NCBI GenBank assembly: GCA_903934155.1
Contig: CAIZMS010000114.1
Location: 1 to 8,340 of the forward strand
Direction: 5' to 3'
From: an uncultured bacterium
GTDB lineage: Bacteria; Verrucomicrobiota; Kiritimatiellia; CAIKKV01; CAITUY01
Length of the DNA: 8,340 nt
Shown here: positions 1 through 6,619 of the stretch, in pieces
Layout: every line of letters begins with the position of its first letter
Numbering within the stretch: the stretch's first letter is position 1
Position numbers and translations under genes: made by a program
The notes under the pieces: generated by a model
What the model was told of the DNA's origin: nothing
Seen by the model: the letters and a program-made list of their open reading frames with translations, nothing else
Databases searched by the model: none

Positions 1-2306
1 CCCAGTTGAGGACAGAGTTCGATTCCCACGGCCCGCACGGTATCAAAGATCGCGGCATCCTCGCCTTTTTCCCCACAGGCGCACATCCAGTTCGCTGAAA
101 GCTTGATGTTGCCGATGATGCCGATCATGATTCCGGCGATGTTGGTGAGCGCCTCCCCCACGGCCATTCTTCCCGAAGCCGGGGGATTGAGGAGGGCTAT
201 CGGGGTGCGTTCTCCCATTGACATGGCTTCCCCTTCGAATCCTTCGAATGTGGCGCAGGTCACGGCGGCATCCGAAACCGGTGTCTGGTAGGGTCCGGTC
301 ATTTGATCCCGTGTCACCATTCCTGTCACCGACCGATCCGTGATCGTGATGAGAAAGGTTTTGTTGGCCACGGCGGGGAGACGCAATACCCGCTCTGCTG
401 CCTCCTGAAGGTCGATACCCGAACTGTCCAGCTCCGCATGGGTTTCATTCCGATGCGTGACTGACCGGAGCATTTTCGGTGGTTTCCCGAGAATGACCTG
501 GAGATCGAGACTGATCGGGTCGTTTTTGAAGTGGGAATCGTGAAGTACGAGCCGTTTGTCGCCTGTGGCTTCCCCGATTACGGCGGCTGGACAACGTTCG
601 CGGCGGCATAGCGCCATGAACCGGTCGAGATTTTCCGGGGCAACGGCCAGGACATAGCGTTCCTGGGCCTCGCAGCACCAGATTTCCATGGGACTCATGG
701 AAAGTTCCTCGTTGTGAATTTTTCGAAGGTCGAAGCGCCCCCCCGTCTCCGATACCAGTTCCGGGCATCCGTTGGAAAGTCCGCCAGCCCCGATATCGTG
801 GATGCTGAGGATCGGGTTGTCGTCATTGAGGGCGATGCACCCGTTGAGAACCTCCTGGCAGCGCCGCTGGATTTCGGCATTGTCGCGCTGGACGGAATCG
901 AAATCGAGGTTTTCGGCGTTGCTGCCACTTCCCATGGAGGAGGCCGCGCCGCCGCCCAGTCCGATACGCAAGGCCGGTCCGCCAATCTGGATGATGAAGG
1001 CCCCTTTGTGGATGGGTTTCTTAAGGACGTGTTTCCGTTTGATGTTGCCCAGGCCGCCGGCGGTCATAATGGGCTTGTGGTAACCGCGGTAACGGCCGTT
1101 GTGGCAGTGTTCGTAAGTTCTGAAAATGCCGGTCAGCTGAGGTCGGCCGAATTCATTTCCAAACCTTGCGCCGCCGAGCGGCCCATCGGTCATGATGTCC
1201 AACGGCGTGGCCAGTCGATCGGGGAATTCTGCATAGTCTTTCTCCCAGGGCATGATAAAGCCCGGGATGCGCAAGTTGGAGACCAAAAATGCCGATAATC
1301 CGGCCTTTGGCCGCCCGCCAATACCGGTGGCCCCCTCATCCCGGATTTCGCCACCGACCCCAGTTGCGGCTCCGGGATACGGGGAAATAGCCGTTGGATG
1401 GTTGTGCGTTTCAACTTTCATCAGGATATCGATTTGTTCCGGCAGGCTACCGTAATGGTTTGATCCGGTGGGGTGCGCCTCATACCAGTTCCCGGGGAAC
1501 CCCTCAATAACGGAGGAATTATCCTCGTAGGCCAGAAGTGTTCCCTGGGGATGAAGGCGATGGGTGTTGCGGATCATGTCGAAGAGGCTTGTCGTCTGGG
1601 GCTTGCCATCGATCACCCAGTCGGCCTTGAAAATCTTGTGACGGCAGTGCTCGGAATTGACCTGCCCGAACATGACGAGCTCAACATCCGTCGGATTGCG
1701 CTTCAGTTGGGTGAAGGCATCGAATAAATATTGGATTTCCTCATCCGACAAGGCTAGTCCGAGCGTGATATTCGCCTGTTGCAACGCCTGCAACCCACCC
1801 TTTAGGATATCTACAGAGACCAGTGGGGCGGGGGGGATGTGTTGAAAAATGTCCGACAGATCCTCGTAGACTCCTTCGGTCATTCGGTCATGGATCAGAT
1901 GAAGGGCAGTGTGGAGCTGGGCGCGGGTGGCGGTGCTGCCATCCGCCAATCGGAACCGGAATAGGGCACCCCGTTCCACGCGGGGAATGGAGCCTAGTCC
2001 GCAGTTGTGGAAGATGTCGGTTGCTTTGGACGCCCAGGGCGAAAGGGTGCCCTTGCGGGGGGTCACGAAAAAGCCGTCGTGCAGGGCGGCTGGAATGCGG
2101 CAGTCCGTATCGAGAAGGGCAGTGACCCGGGGCCACAGATCCTCCGAGAAGTCCGGCGAGGTTTCGACGATGAATACCGAATGAGCCTCGAAGGACGTTA
2201 TTTTGAGGCCGGGAAGTTCAGCGGTGAATTGTTTGGAAAGGCTGTTAAGCCGGAAGGCCGAATACAGCGGCCCTCCCTTGAAAAGGATGGGGGTGGAGGC
2301 ACTCAT
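1..2306 (-). CDS. purL: Phosphoribosylformylglycinamidine synthase (PurL), 5' part, cut by the window edge
   Basis: This enzyme converts formylglycinamide ribonucleotide, glutamine and ATP to formylglycinamidine ribonucleotide, the fourth step of de novo purine synthesis in the cytoplasm. I translated the minus strand from the ATG at 2306 and found 768 codons without a stop, running off the left end. The N-terminal PurS-like and linker part carries SPWASKATDIFHNCGL (about residues 106-121). The first synthase domain carries FGQVNSEHCRHKIF (213-226), KVETHNHPTAISPYPGA (297-313), GLGGGAASSM (449-458) and IHDIGAGG (502-509). The repeat domain begins with GEAMSMGERTP (692-702) and IKLSANWM (734-741). 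These are hallmarks of the long single-chain form, usually about 1,300 residues. The missing part should hold the rest of the second synthase half and the C-terminal glutamine amidotransferase. The start overlaps the cysE stop as ATGA. Only a weak A-rich stretch precedes it, so translation is probably coupled to cysE. Confidence 0.97.
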   Translation of the reverse strand, partial: MSASTPILFKGGPLYSAFRLNSLSKQFTAELPGLKITSFEAHSVFIVETSPDFSEDLWPRVTALLDTDCRIPAALHDGFFVTPRKGTLSPWASKATDIFHNCGLGSIPRVERGALFRFRLADGSTATRAQLHTALHLIHDRMTEGVYEDLSDIFQHIPPAPLVSVDILKGGLQALQQANITLGLALSDEEIQYLFDAFTQLKRNPTDVELVMFGQVNSEHCRHKIFKADWVIDGKPQTTSLFDMIRNTHRLHPQGTLLAYEDNSSVIEGFPGNWYEAHPTGSNHYGSLPEQIDILMKVETHNHPTAISPYPGAATGVGGEIRDEGATGIGGRPKAGLSAFLVSNLRIPGFIMPWEKDYAEFPDRLATPLDIMTDGPLGGARFGNEFGRPQLTGIFRTYEHCHNGRYRGYHKPIMTAGGLGNIKRKHVLKKPIHKGAFIIQIGGPALRIGLGGGAASSMGSGSNAENLDFDSVQRDNAEIQRRCQEVLNGCIALNDDNPILSIHDIGAGGLSNGCPELVSETGGRFDLRKIHNEELSMSPMEIWCCEAQERYVLAVAPENLDRFMALCRRERCPAAVIGEATGDKRLVLHDSHFKNDPISLDLQVILGKPPKMLRSVTHRNETHAELDSSGIDLQEAAERVLRLPAVANKTFLITITDRSVTGMVTRDQMTGPYQTPVSDAAVTCATFEGFEGEAMSMGERTPIALLNPPASGRMAVGEALTNIAGIMIGIIGNIKLSANWMCACGEKGEDAAIFDTVRAVGIELCPQL

Positions 2307-3235
2307 GACAGTTTTTCTTGTTTGTTGGTGATCAGGGGTTTGGGTTGCTGATTGTAGACTTTTGAGTAAGGGGGGACGGAATGCGTGAGCCAGACATTGC
2401 CGCCAATTTCGGATCCTGTGCCAATGGTGGTTTCGCCTCCAAGAATCGTAGCCCCGGCGTAAATGGTGACATCGTCTTCCACGTTCGGGTGACGCTTAAC
2501 TCCCTTGATCGGATTGCCGTCCTTATCCTTCGGGAAGCTGAGTGCTCCGAGTGTGACGCCCTGATAGAGTTTTACTCGTTTCCCTATGGTGCTGGTTTCT
2601 CCGATCACGACCCCAGTTCCATGATCAATGAAGAAGCCGGGGCCGATGGTGGCGCCGGGGTGGATATCAATGCCGGTTTGTGAATGGGCGTGCTCGGACA
2701 TGATGCGGGGAATCAGGGGGACTTGTTCCTTGTAGAGGACATGGGCGATACGGTGAACCATGATGGCCTGAAGGCCGGGGTAGCTCATCACCACTTCCAT
2801 GATGGAGCGTGCTGCGGGATCCCCCTCGTAGGCGGCAATGATATCCTTCTGAAGCGTTTTCTTGATGTCGAGAAGCGAGTGGATGAGAACTGAGGTGGCT
2901 CGGGCCGCTTTCTCGCCACAATCCCCACAGTCTTTGCATTTCTCGAACACGCATTGATACCGGAAAGCATGTTCAATCTGTTTCCGGAGAATCACCGCCA
3001 CGGACTCAATGCGTGATTCAATAAAATTCTCTAATTGATCCGCCGGCATGGATTCATGGCCGTGGCAACCCGGAAAGAGGACGGCGAGAAGGTCGTCCAG
3101 TACCTGGTAAATTGTTTTACGCCCCGCCAATTGAAAGCCCTTGGCCGTGTTGGTGGTAAGAGAACAGGCTTCACAGGCATTCAGTGTTCCGGCGATCATC
3201 TTGATGTTCATCTCAGGTTGTGGGGGTTTATTCAT
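2303..3235 (-). CDS. cysE: Serine O-acetyltransferase, long form with a cysteine-rich N-terminal domain
   Basis: The enzyme transfers acetyl from acetyl-CoA to L-serine, giving O-acetylserine, the sulfide acceptor in cysteine synthesis. It has 310 residues. The N-terminal helical domain is about residues 35-180, with the family signature YPGLQAIMVHRIAH at 152-165. The left-handed beta-helix of hexapeptide repeats covers about 185-290, with DIHPGATIG (190-198), DHGTGVVIGET (204-214) and VKRHP (246-250). By analogy with E. coli CysE, Asp190 and His205 form the catalytic dyad and His249 is the second conserved histidine. The N-terminal part has seven cysteines: C21, C24, C57, C95, C100, C103 and C106. 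The last four are spaced C-x4-C-x2-C-x2-C, suggesting metal or redox chemistry (inference). The C-terminus ends in LS, without the terminal isoleucine that docks E. coli CysE into CysK. The ATG at 3235 has GGAG five bases upstream and is preferred over Met9 or Met13. Confidence 0.96.
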   Translation of the reverse strand: MNKPPQPEMNIKMIAGTLNACEACSLTTNTAKGFQLAGRKTIYQVLDDLLAVLFPGCHGHESMPADQLENFIESRIESVAVILRKQIEHAFRYQCVFEKCKDCGDCGEKAARATSVLIHSLLDIKKTLQKDIIAAYEGDPAARSIMEVVMSYPGLQAIMVHRIAHVLYKEQVPLIPRIMSEHAHSQTGIDIHPGATIGPGFFIDHGTGVVIGETSTIGKRVKLYQGVTLGALSFPKDKDGNPIKGVKRHPNVEDDVTIYAGATILGGETTIGTGSEIGGNVWLTHSVPPYSKVYNQQPKPLITNKQEKLS

Positions 3236-3240
3236 GGTTG

Positions 3241-3244
3241 CTCC
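3241..3244 (-). promoter_or_regulatory. Ribosome binding site of cysE
   Basis: Read on the minus strand, GGAG stands 5 nt before the cysE ATG at 3235, in the 27-nt gap after metXW. It decides the start in favour of Met1 over Met9 and Met13, which have no comparable site. Confidence 0.7.
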
Positions 3245-3262
3245 GATTTTGCACAGTCAAGG

Positions 3263-5023
3263 TCAGGGCCTTGCGATATTGACCAGAATCCTTTCGGCAC
3301 CCAGGTTCCGGAACCCGGCCTTCACCAATAAACGGCTTAATGGTTTTTCCGTCAGAGGAATGATTTGTTTCACCAGAATGTTATCTGCCCGGCACAGGCT
3401 GAGGAAATCCCGCCAGGTGGCCAGATGGATGTTGGGTGTGTTGTACCACTCAAACGGCAACTCCTCGGTCTTAGGCATTCGGCCGGTCAACCCAAGCATC
3501 AGGCGATTATGCCAGTTGGCGAAATTGGGGAAGCTGACGATCCCCTCTCGAGCCACCCTCAGCATCTCATGGAGCACTTCGCGGGGGCGTCTGACGACCT
3601 GAAGGGTCTGGCTGAGGACGACATAATCATAGGACTGGTCCGGGATCATGGAGAGATTCTCATCGATATCTCCCTGAAATACATCGAGTTGCTTGCCCAT
3701 GGCCGCAATCAGATGATGAAGGTCGATGTCCACTCCCATTCCGCGTGTTGTCCGGTTTGCGGAAAGAAGAGACAGCAGATCGCCGTCACCACATCCAAGG
3801 TCGAGCACGCGCGAGCCGGGTTCAATCAGGTTGGCAATCAGGTCGTAGTCATCGCGTTTGATCGCCGTGGTGGCGGAGATCGGGTTGGCGCAGCCGCCGA
3901 GAAAAGTGCAGATGATTTGGGACATGTTTTCGATGTCCACGAGGAACGCATCATGTCCATAGGGTGCCTTGAGCAGGCAGTAGGAGACGGGTTTCCCGAT
4001 ATGGACAAGGGCGGAGGCAATTTCCAGGGACTGCTCTGGCGGGAAAAGCCAGTCGGAACTGAGTGCCACCACCAGGAAGCGGGCCTTTACATGCTGAAAA
4101 GCGGCTTTTAAGTCGCCGTACTGTTCCACCAGGTCATAACTGTCCATGGCGTGTGTGATGTGGAGGTAGGAGTTGGAGTCGAACCGTTCTACAAATTTCT
4201 CGCCCTGATGCTGGAGATAGCTTTCCACCTCAAAACGGGTGCTGAACCGTTCCTCGGGGGCCAGTTCCTTTTTTTTCCGGCCGAACTTGGCTGCCATAAT
4301 TTCGGGCGACAGGTAGGTGATATGGCCGATCATGCGGGCCGCGGCCAGACCATCTTTCGGAAGTTTCCCCGTTCCATAGTAATTCCCGCCAGCCCAGCCG
4401 GGATCGCTGGTGATGACTTCCCGTCCCACAATATCAAAAGCAAGGGCCTGGGCGGAGAGTGAGGCGGCGGACGCGATGCACACGCAGTGATCCGGGACGG
4501 CAGGGTACCGGATGCTCCATTCCAGAACGAGCATACCTCCGAACGAACCGCCGATTACGGCGTGCAGTTTGGAAATGCCAAGATGGCACAGTAGCAGGTA
4601 TTGAACATGGACAATATCTCCGATTGTGATGGAGGGGAAGTCGGCACTGTAGGGGGTGCCGGTTGCCGGGTTGAGGGAGGAGGGGCCCGTTGTTCCCTTG
4701 CACCCGCCTAGAATATTCGCACAGATTACATGGAAACGATTGGTGTCAAGCCCCTTGCCGGGGCCGATCATATCATCCCACCAGCCGGGCGACTTGTCCT
4801 CGGGAGAATGGTATCCGGCGGCATGGGCGTCGCCCGTGAGGGCGTGGCAGATAAAAACGGCATTGTTCCCCGCCGCGTTTAACGCGCCGTAGGATTCGTA
4901 AGCCACCGTTAATTCGGGAAGAAGGCCCCCGTTTTCGAGTTTGAGGCCTCCCAGCGGAAGAGGAATTTTCACAAGGCGGGTTTCAACCAGGCCAACCGAT
5001 TGTTCGGAATTCGTTATTTTCAT
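3263..5023 (-). CDS. metXW: Fused homoserine O-acetyltransferase (MetX) and MetW protein
   Basis: This is a single 586-residue protein. Residues 1 to about 377 are MetX, which acetylates L-homoserine with acetyl-CoA to start methionine synthesis by direct sulfhydrylation. They show HALTGDAH (60-67), LGGCKGTTGPSS (105-116), the nucleophile elbow GGSFGG with Ser160 (158-163), Asp324 in SSDWLFPP and His357 in YGHDAFL, a complete catalytic triad. Residues from about 388 to 586 are MetW, a Rossmann methyltransferase-like domain with the SAM-binding motif VLDLGCGDGDLL (406-417), VDID (431-434), VLSQTLQ (469-475) and FPNFANWHNR (498-507). Each half has the usual length of the stand-alone protein (about 370-380 and 195-200). 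No ATG, GTG or TTG lies near the junction (about 3860-3895), so MetW is not made separately from there. The start is 5 nt after the cutA stop and has no clear Shine-Dalgarno, suggesting coupling to cutA. In Pseudomonas, metX and metW are adjacent genes and both have been implicated in homoserine acetylation. Confidence 0.96.
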   Translation of the reverse strand: MKITNSEQSVGLVETRLVKIPLPLGGLKLENGGLLPELTVAYESYGALNAAGNNAVFICHALTGDAHAAGYHSPEDKSPGWWDDMIGPGKGLDTNRFHVICANILGGCKGTTGPSSLNPATGTPYSADFPSITIGDIVHVQYLLLCHLGISKLHAVIGGSFGGMLVLEWSIRYPAVPDHCVCIASAASLSAQALAFDIVGREVITSDPGWAGGNYYGTGKLPKDGLAAARMIGHITYLSPEIMAAKFGRKKKELAPEERFSTRFEVESYLQHQGEKFVERFDSNSYLHITHAMDSYDLVEQYGDLKAAFQHVKARFLVVALSSDWLFPPEQSLEIASALVHIGKPVSYCLLKAPYGHDAFLVDIENMSQIICTFLGGCANPISATTAIKRDDYDLIANLIEPGSRVLDLGCGDGDLLSLLSANRTTRGMGVDIDLHHLIAAMGKQLDVFQGDIDENLSMIPDQSYDYVVLSQTLQVVRRPREVLHEMLRVAREGIVSFPNFANWHNRLMLGLTGRMPKTEELPFEWYNTPNIHLATWRDFLSLCRADNILVKQIIPLTEKPLSRLLVKAGFRNLGAERILVNIARP

Positions 5024-5028
5024 GCTGT

Positions 5029-5406
5029 TTAAGTAATTGGAGAAACCCTTTTTCTAGTGGTCGGCGGAGGAAAAGTCAATCGTGAGGGACGGGTTTCGGC
5101 TTCGATCCATTTCAGGTAGGCTGGAAGTCCGTCCGCGATAGGGGTGGCTATGATTTCAGGAACCTCGTAAGAATGATGGGTTCGGATGAGCCGGATGAGC
5201 GCTGGCACCCGGGTGGTACGGGTCTTGCAAGACAATCGAAATTCCGACCCCGATTCAATTTTTTCGTGCCACCGATAGACGCTGCGGATTGGCCAGAACT
5301 GGACGCAGGCCGCCAAGCCAGAGCCCACAAGAGTGTTCGCCATCCGGAATGCGTCTTTATCCGTCGCGACTGTCGTCACGACCTCGCTCACTTTTGACTT
5401 CGACAT
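5029..5406 (-). CDS. cutA: CutA-type divalent-cation tolerance protein
   Basis: CutA proteins are small cytoplasmic homotrimers with a ferredoxin-like fold. In E. coli they bind copper and are linked to tolerance of divalent metals; their exact function is unsettled. From the ATG at 5406 the protein has 125 residues, a little longer than the usual 105-115 because of a basic, proline-rich tail (RPSRLTFPPPTTRKRVSPIT). Family marks, numbered from this start, are LAACVQ (31-36), the SVYRWHEKIE stretch (42-51), LSCKTR (58-63), HSYEVPEI (78-85) and a C-terminal YLKWIE (97-102). An in-frame TTG at 5415 would add three residues (LAL, read as MAL). Neither start has a good Shine-Dalgarno, and I prefer the ATG. 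It is the first gene of the leftward operon; the next gene, metXW, starts 5 nt after its stop. Confidence 0.93.
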   Translation of the reverse strand: MSKSKVSEVVTTVATDKDAFRMANTLVGSGLAACVQFWPIRSVYRWHEKIESGSEFRLSCKTRTTRVPALIRLIRTHHSYEVPEIIATPIADGLPAYLKWIEAETRPSRLTFPPPTTRKRVSPIT

Positions 5407-5423
5407 AAGCGCCAAGGTATCGA

Positions 5424-5429
5424 ATTATC
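5424..5429 (-). promoter_or_regulatory. Possible -10 element for the leftward operon
   Basis: Read on the minus strand this is GATAAT, five of six matches to the sigma-70 -10 consensus. At a 17-nt spacing the -35 position reads ATTCCC, a poor match. A transcript starting about 7 nt downstream, near 5417, would begin only about 11 nt before the cutA ATG and 2 nt before the alternative TTG. That would agree with the missing Shine-Dalgarno (a near-leaderless message). An imperfect C-run/G-run inverted repeat (TCCCC at 5433-5437, GGGGA at 5446-5450) lies just upstream. This is inferred from sequence alone. Confidence 0.3.
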
Positions 5430-5463
5430 AGCTCCCCATGCAAGGGGGGAATGGTCGCCACCG

Positions 5464-5490
5464 TTGACTCCGTGGAGGGCGTGATATAAA
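5464..5490 (+). promoter_or_regulatory. Possible sigma-70 type promoter for the aroB operon
   Basis: TTGACT (5464-5469, five of six matches to the -35 consensus) is followed after 15 nt by TATAAA (5485-5490, five of six matches to the -10 consensus). The spacer is shorter than the preferred 17 nt. A start near 5497 would leave a leader of about 34 nt before the aroB ATG, enough for its Shine-Dalgarno. A small dyad, CTCC-GT-GGAG (5468-5477), overlaps the end of the -35 box and the spacer, and could be an operator or chance. Confidence 0.45.
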
Positions 5491-5520
5491 GTTCCACCCA
5501 GTGCATTGCAGGAGTGCGTG

Positions 5521-5525
5521 AGGAG
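5521..5525 (+). promoter_or_regulatory. Ribosome binding site of aroB
   Basis: AGGAG lies 5 nt before the ATG at 5531, a good Shine-Dalgarno that fixes the aroB start. A second AGGAG-like copy about 11 nt further upstream is too far away to serve this start. Confidence 0.8.
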
Positions 5526-5530
5526 CAACC

Positions 5531-6619
5531 ATGGCGACTACAATTGATGTCAAGCTGGGCGAGCGATCGTATCCGATTCATGTTGGACGTGGCCTGACGC
5601 TCGCTCATGTTCTGGAGTCGAAGGCGGGAATCCGCATTTTGATGATCTCGGATTCCAATGTCGATGCCTTGCATGGCGAGGCCTGCCAGAAGCAGCTTGC
5701 CGGGCAGGGTTTTGAAGTTCTCCGGATTGTGATTCCAGCAGGGGAATCAACCAAATCACTTCATTGGGTCGATTTTCTTTACGGGAAAGCCGCCGAAGCC
5801 GGCCTTGACCGCTCGAGTGTGATTCTGGCCCTGGGAGGCGGGATGACAGGCGATCTGGCGGGATTTGTGGCCGCAACCTACCTTCGGGGGATCCGGTTTA
5901 TCCAGGTTCCCACGTCATTGCTCGCCATGGTGGATAGTTCGGTGGGGGGCAAGACCGGGCTTAACCTGACGCAGGGCAAGAATCTTGTTGGCGCCTTCTA
6001 CCAGCCGATTGAGGTGGATGCGGATCTGGATTTGCTCAAGACATTGCCCTCTCGCGAATATGTTTCAGGCTTGGCTGAAGTGGTCAAATACGGCGTGATC
6101 TGGGATGCTGCCTTCTTTCATCTTCTGGAGAAAGAGGTTGGCGGACTCTTGAGTCGCGATTCGGTGCTGCTTGAAAAAGTTGTGGCGCGCTGTTGTGAGA
6201 TCAAGGCGGAAGTGGTTGCCATGGATGAACGGGAAATCGGGCCCCGTGCCATCTTGAACTTCGGGCACACTCTGGGGCATGCCATTGAAAAAGTGGATGG
6301 ATATGGACGCTGGTTTCACGGCGAAGCGGTCGCGATCGGCATGGCCTATGCCGCGAGGCTATCGATGACGGTGAAGGGATTTTCCGCTGTTGAGGCGGAT
6401 GCGGTGGTGGGGCTTTTGGGGAAACTGGGGCTTCCGGTCCGGCCTGCTTCCGGTGATAAGCTGGACTGGATGGCCGTGAGGGAGGCCATGATGTCGGACA
6501 AAAAGACCCTGAATAAACGCCCTCGTTTTGTGCTGGCCCGTAAACTGGGTGCGGTGATGACGGGGTGTGAAGTGGATGAGTCGGTTTTAGTGGAGGCTTG
6601 GCATGTCTGCAGTAAATGA
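5531..6619 (+). CDS. aroB: 3-dehydroquinate synthase
   Basis: AroB cyclises DAHP to 3-dehydroquinate, the second step of the shikimate pathway to aromatic amino acids. The reaction is cytoplasmic and needs NAD+ and a divalent metal. At 362 residues the protein has the family's full length. The nucleotide-binding half has IPAGESTKS (68-76) and GGGMTGDLAGFVAATYLRGI (102-121), followed by QVPTSLLAMVDSSVGGKTG (125-143). The three metal ligands are present: Glu183 in LAEVVKYG, His246 in NFGHTLGH and His263 in WFHGEAVAIG, matching Glu184, His247 and His264 of the E. coli enzyme. All key residues appear intact. It leads the rightward operon, and its last 17 nt overlap the next gene, which points to coupled expression. 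No other shikimate gene is visible here. Confidence 0.98.
   Translation: MATTIDVKLGERSYPIHVGRGLTLAHVLESKAGIRILMISDSNVDALHGEACQKQLAGQGFEVLRIVIPAGESTKSLHWVDFLYGKAAEAGLDRSSVILALGGGMTGDLAGFVAATYLRGIRFIQVPTSLLAMVDSSVGGKTGLNLTQGKNLVGAFYQPIEVDADLDLLKTLPSREYVSGLAEVVKYGVIWDAAFFHLLEKEVGGLLSRDSVLLEKVVARCCEIKAEVVAMDEREIGPRAILNFGHTLGHAIEKVDGYGRWFHGEAVAIGMAYAARLSMTVKGFSAVEADAVVGLLGKLGLPVRPASGDKLDWMAVREAMMSDKKTLNKRPRFVLARKLGAVMTGCEVDESVLVEAWHVCSK
6592..6596 (+). promoter_or_regulatory. Ribosome binding site of the unknown gene, inside aroB
   Basis: GGAGG lies 6 nt before the ATG at 6603, within the last codons of aroB. It supports the 6603 start and hence the 17-nt overlap with aroB. Confidence 0.7.

Larger units (their letters stand above)
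5407..5530. other. Divergent intergenic region between cutA and aroB
   Basis: This is the only sizeable non-coding stretch in the window and the natural place for the promoters of both operons. It holds the proposed aroB promoter, a possible cutA -10 box, a C-run/G-run inverted repeat (5433-5450) and a short dyad (5468-5477). I looked in the leftward leader for a SAM riboswitch or T-box, which could regulate metXW. The leader is too short and shows none of the conserved helices. Confidence 0.6.

Noticed and set aside
714..1298. A 194-codon open frame on the plus strand inside purL
   Set aside because: The minus strand here encodes an unmistakable PurL with conserved motifs throughout. The plus-strand frame is a by-product of GC-rich codon use and has no recognisable domain.
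3855..3900. Possibility that the metX-metW fusion is a sequencing error
   Set aside because: The frame is continuous, both domains are complete, the joint is clean and there is no leftover stop or start codon near it. A simple indel error would be expected to leave traces of a metX end and a metW start.
3365..4111. A 248-codon open frame on the plus strand opposite metXW
   Set aside because: It lies fully within the MetX-MetW coding region on the other strand, has no recognisable family motif and no promoter context. It is treated as an antisense shadow.
5407..5530. SAM riboswitch or T-box upstream of the methionine genes
   Set aside because: The leftward leader is short and I see none of the conserved core sequences or a terminator/antiterminator pair with a U-run.
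3233..5533. The identical 12-base string GGAGCAACCATG at the starts of cysE and aroB
   Set aside because: It is a Shine-Dalgarno plus start codon with a matching 5-base spacer. Two copies are easily explained by chance and shared ribosome-binding preference.
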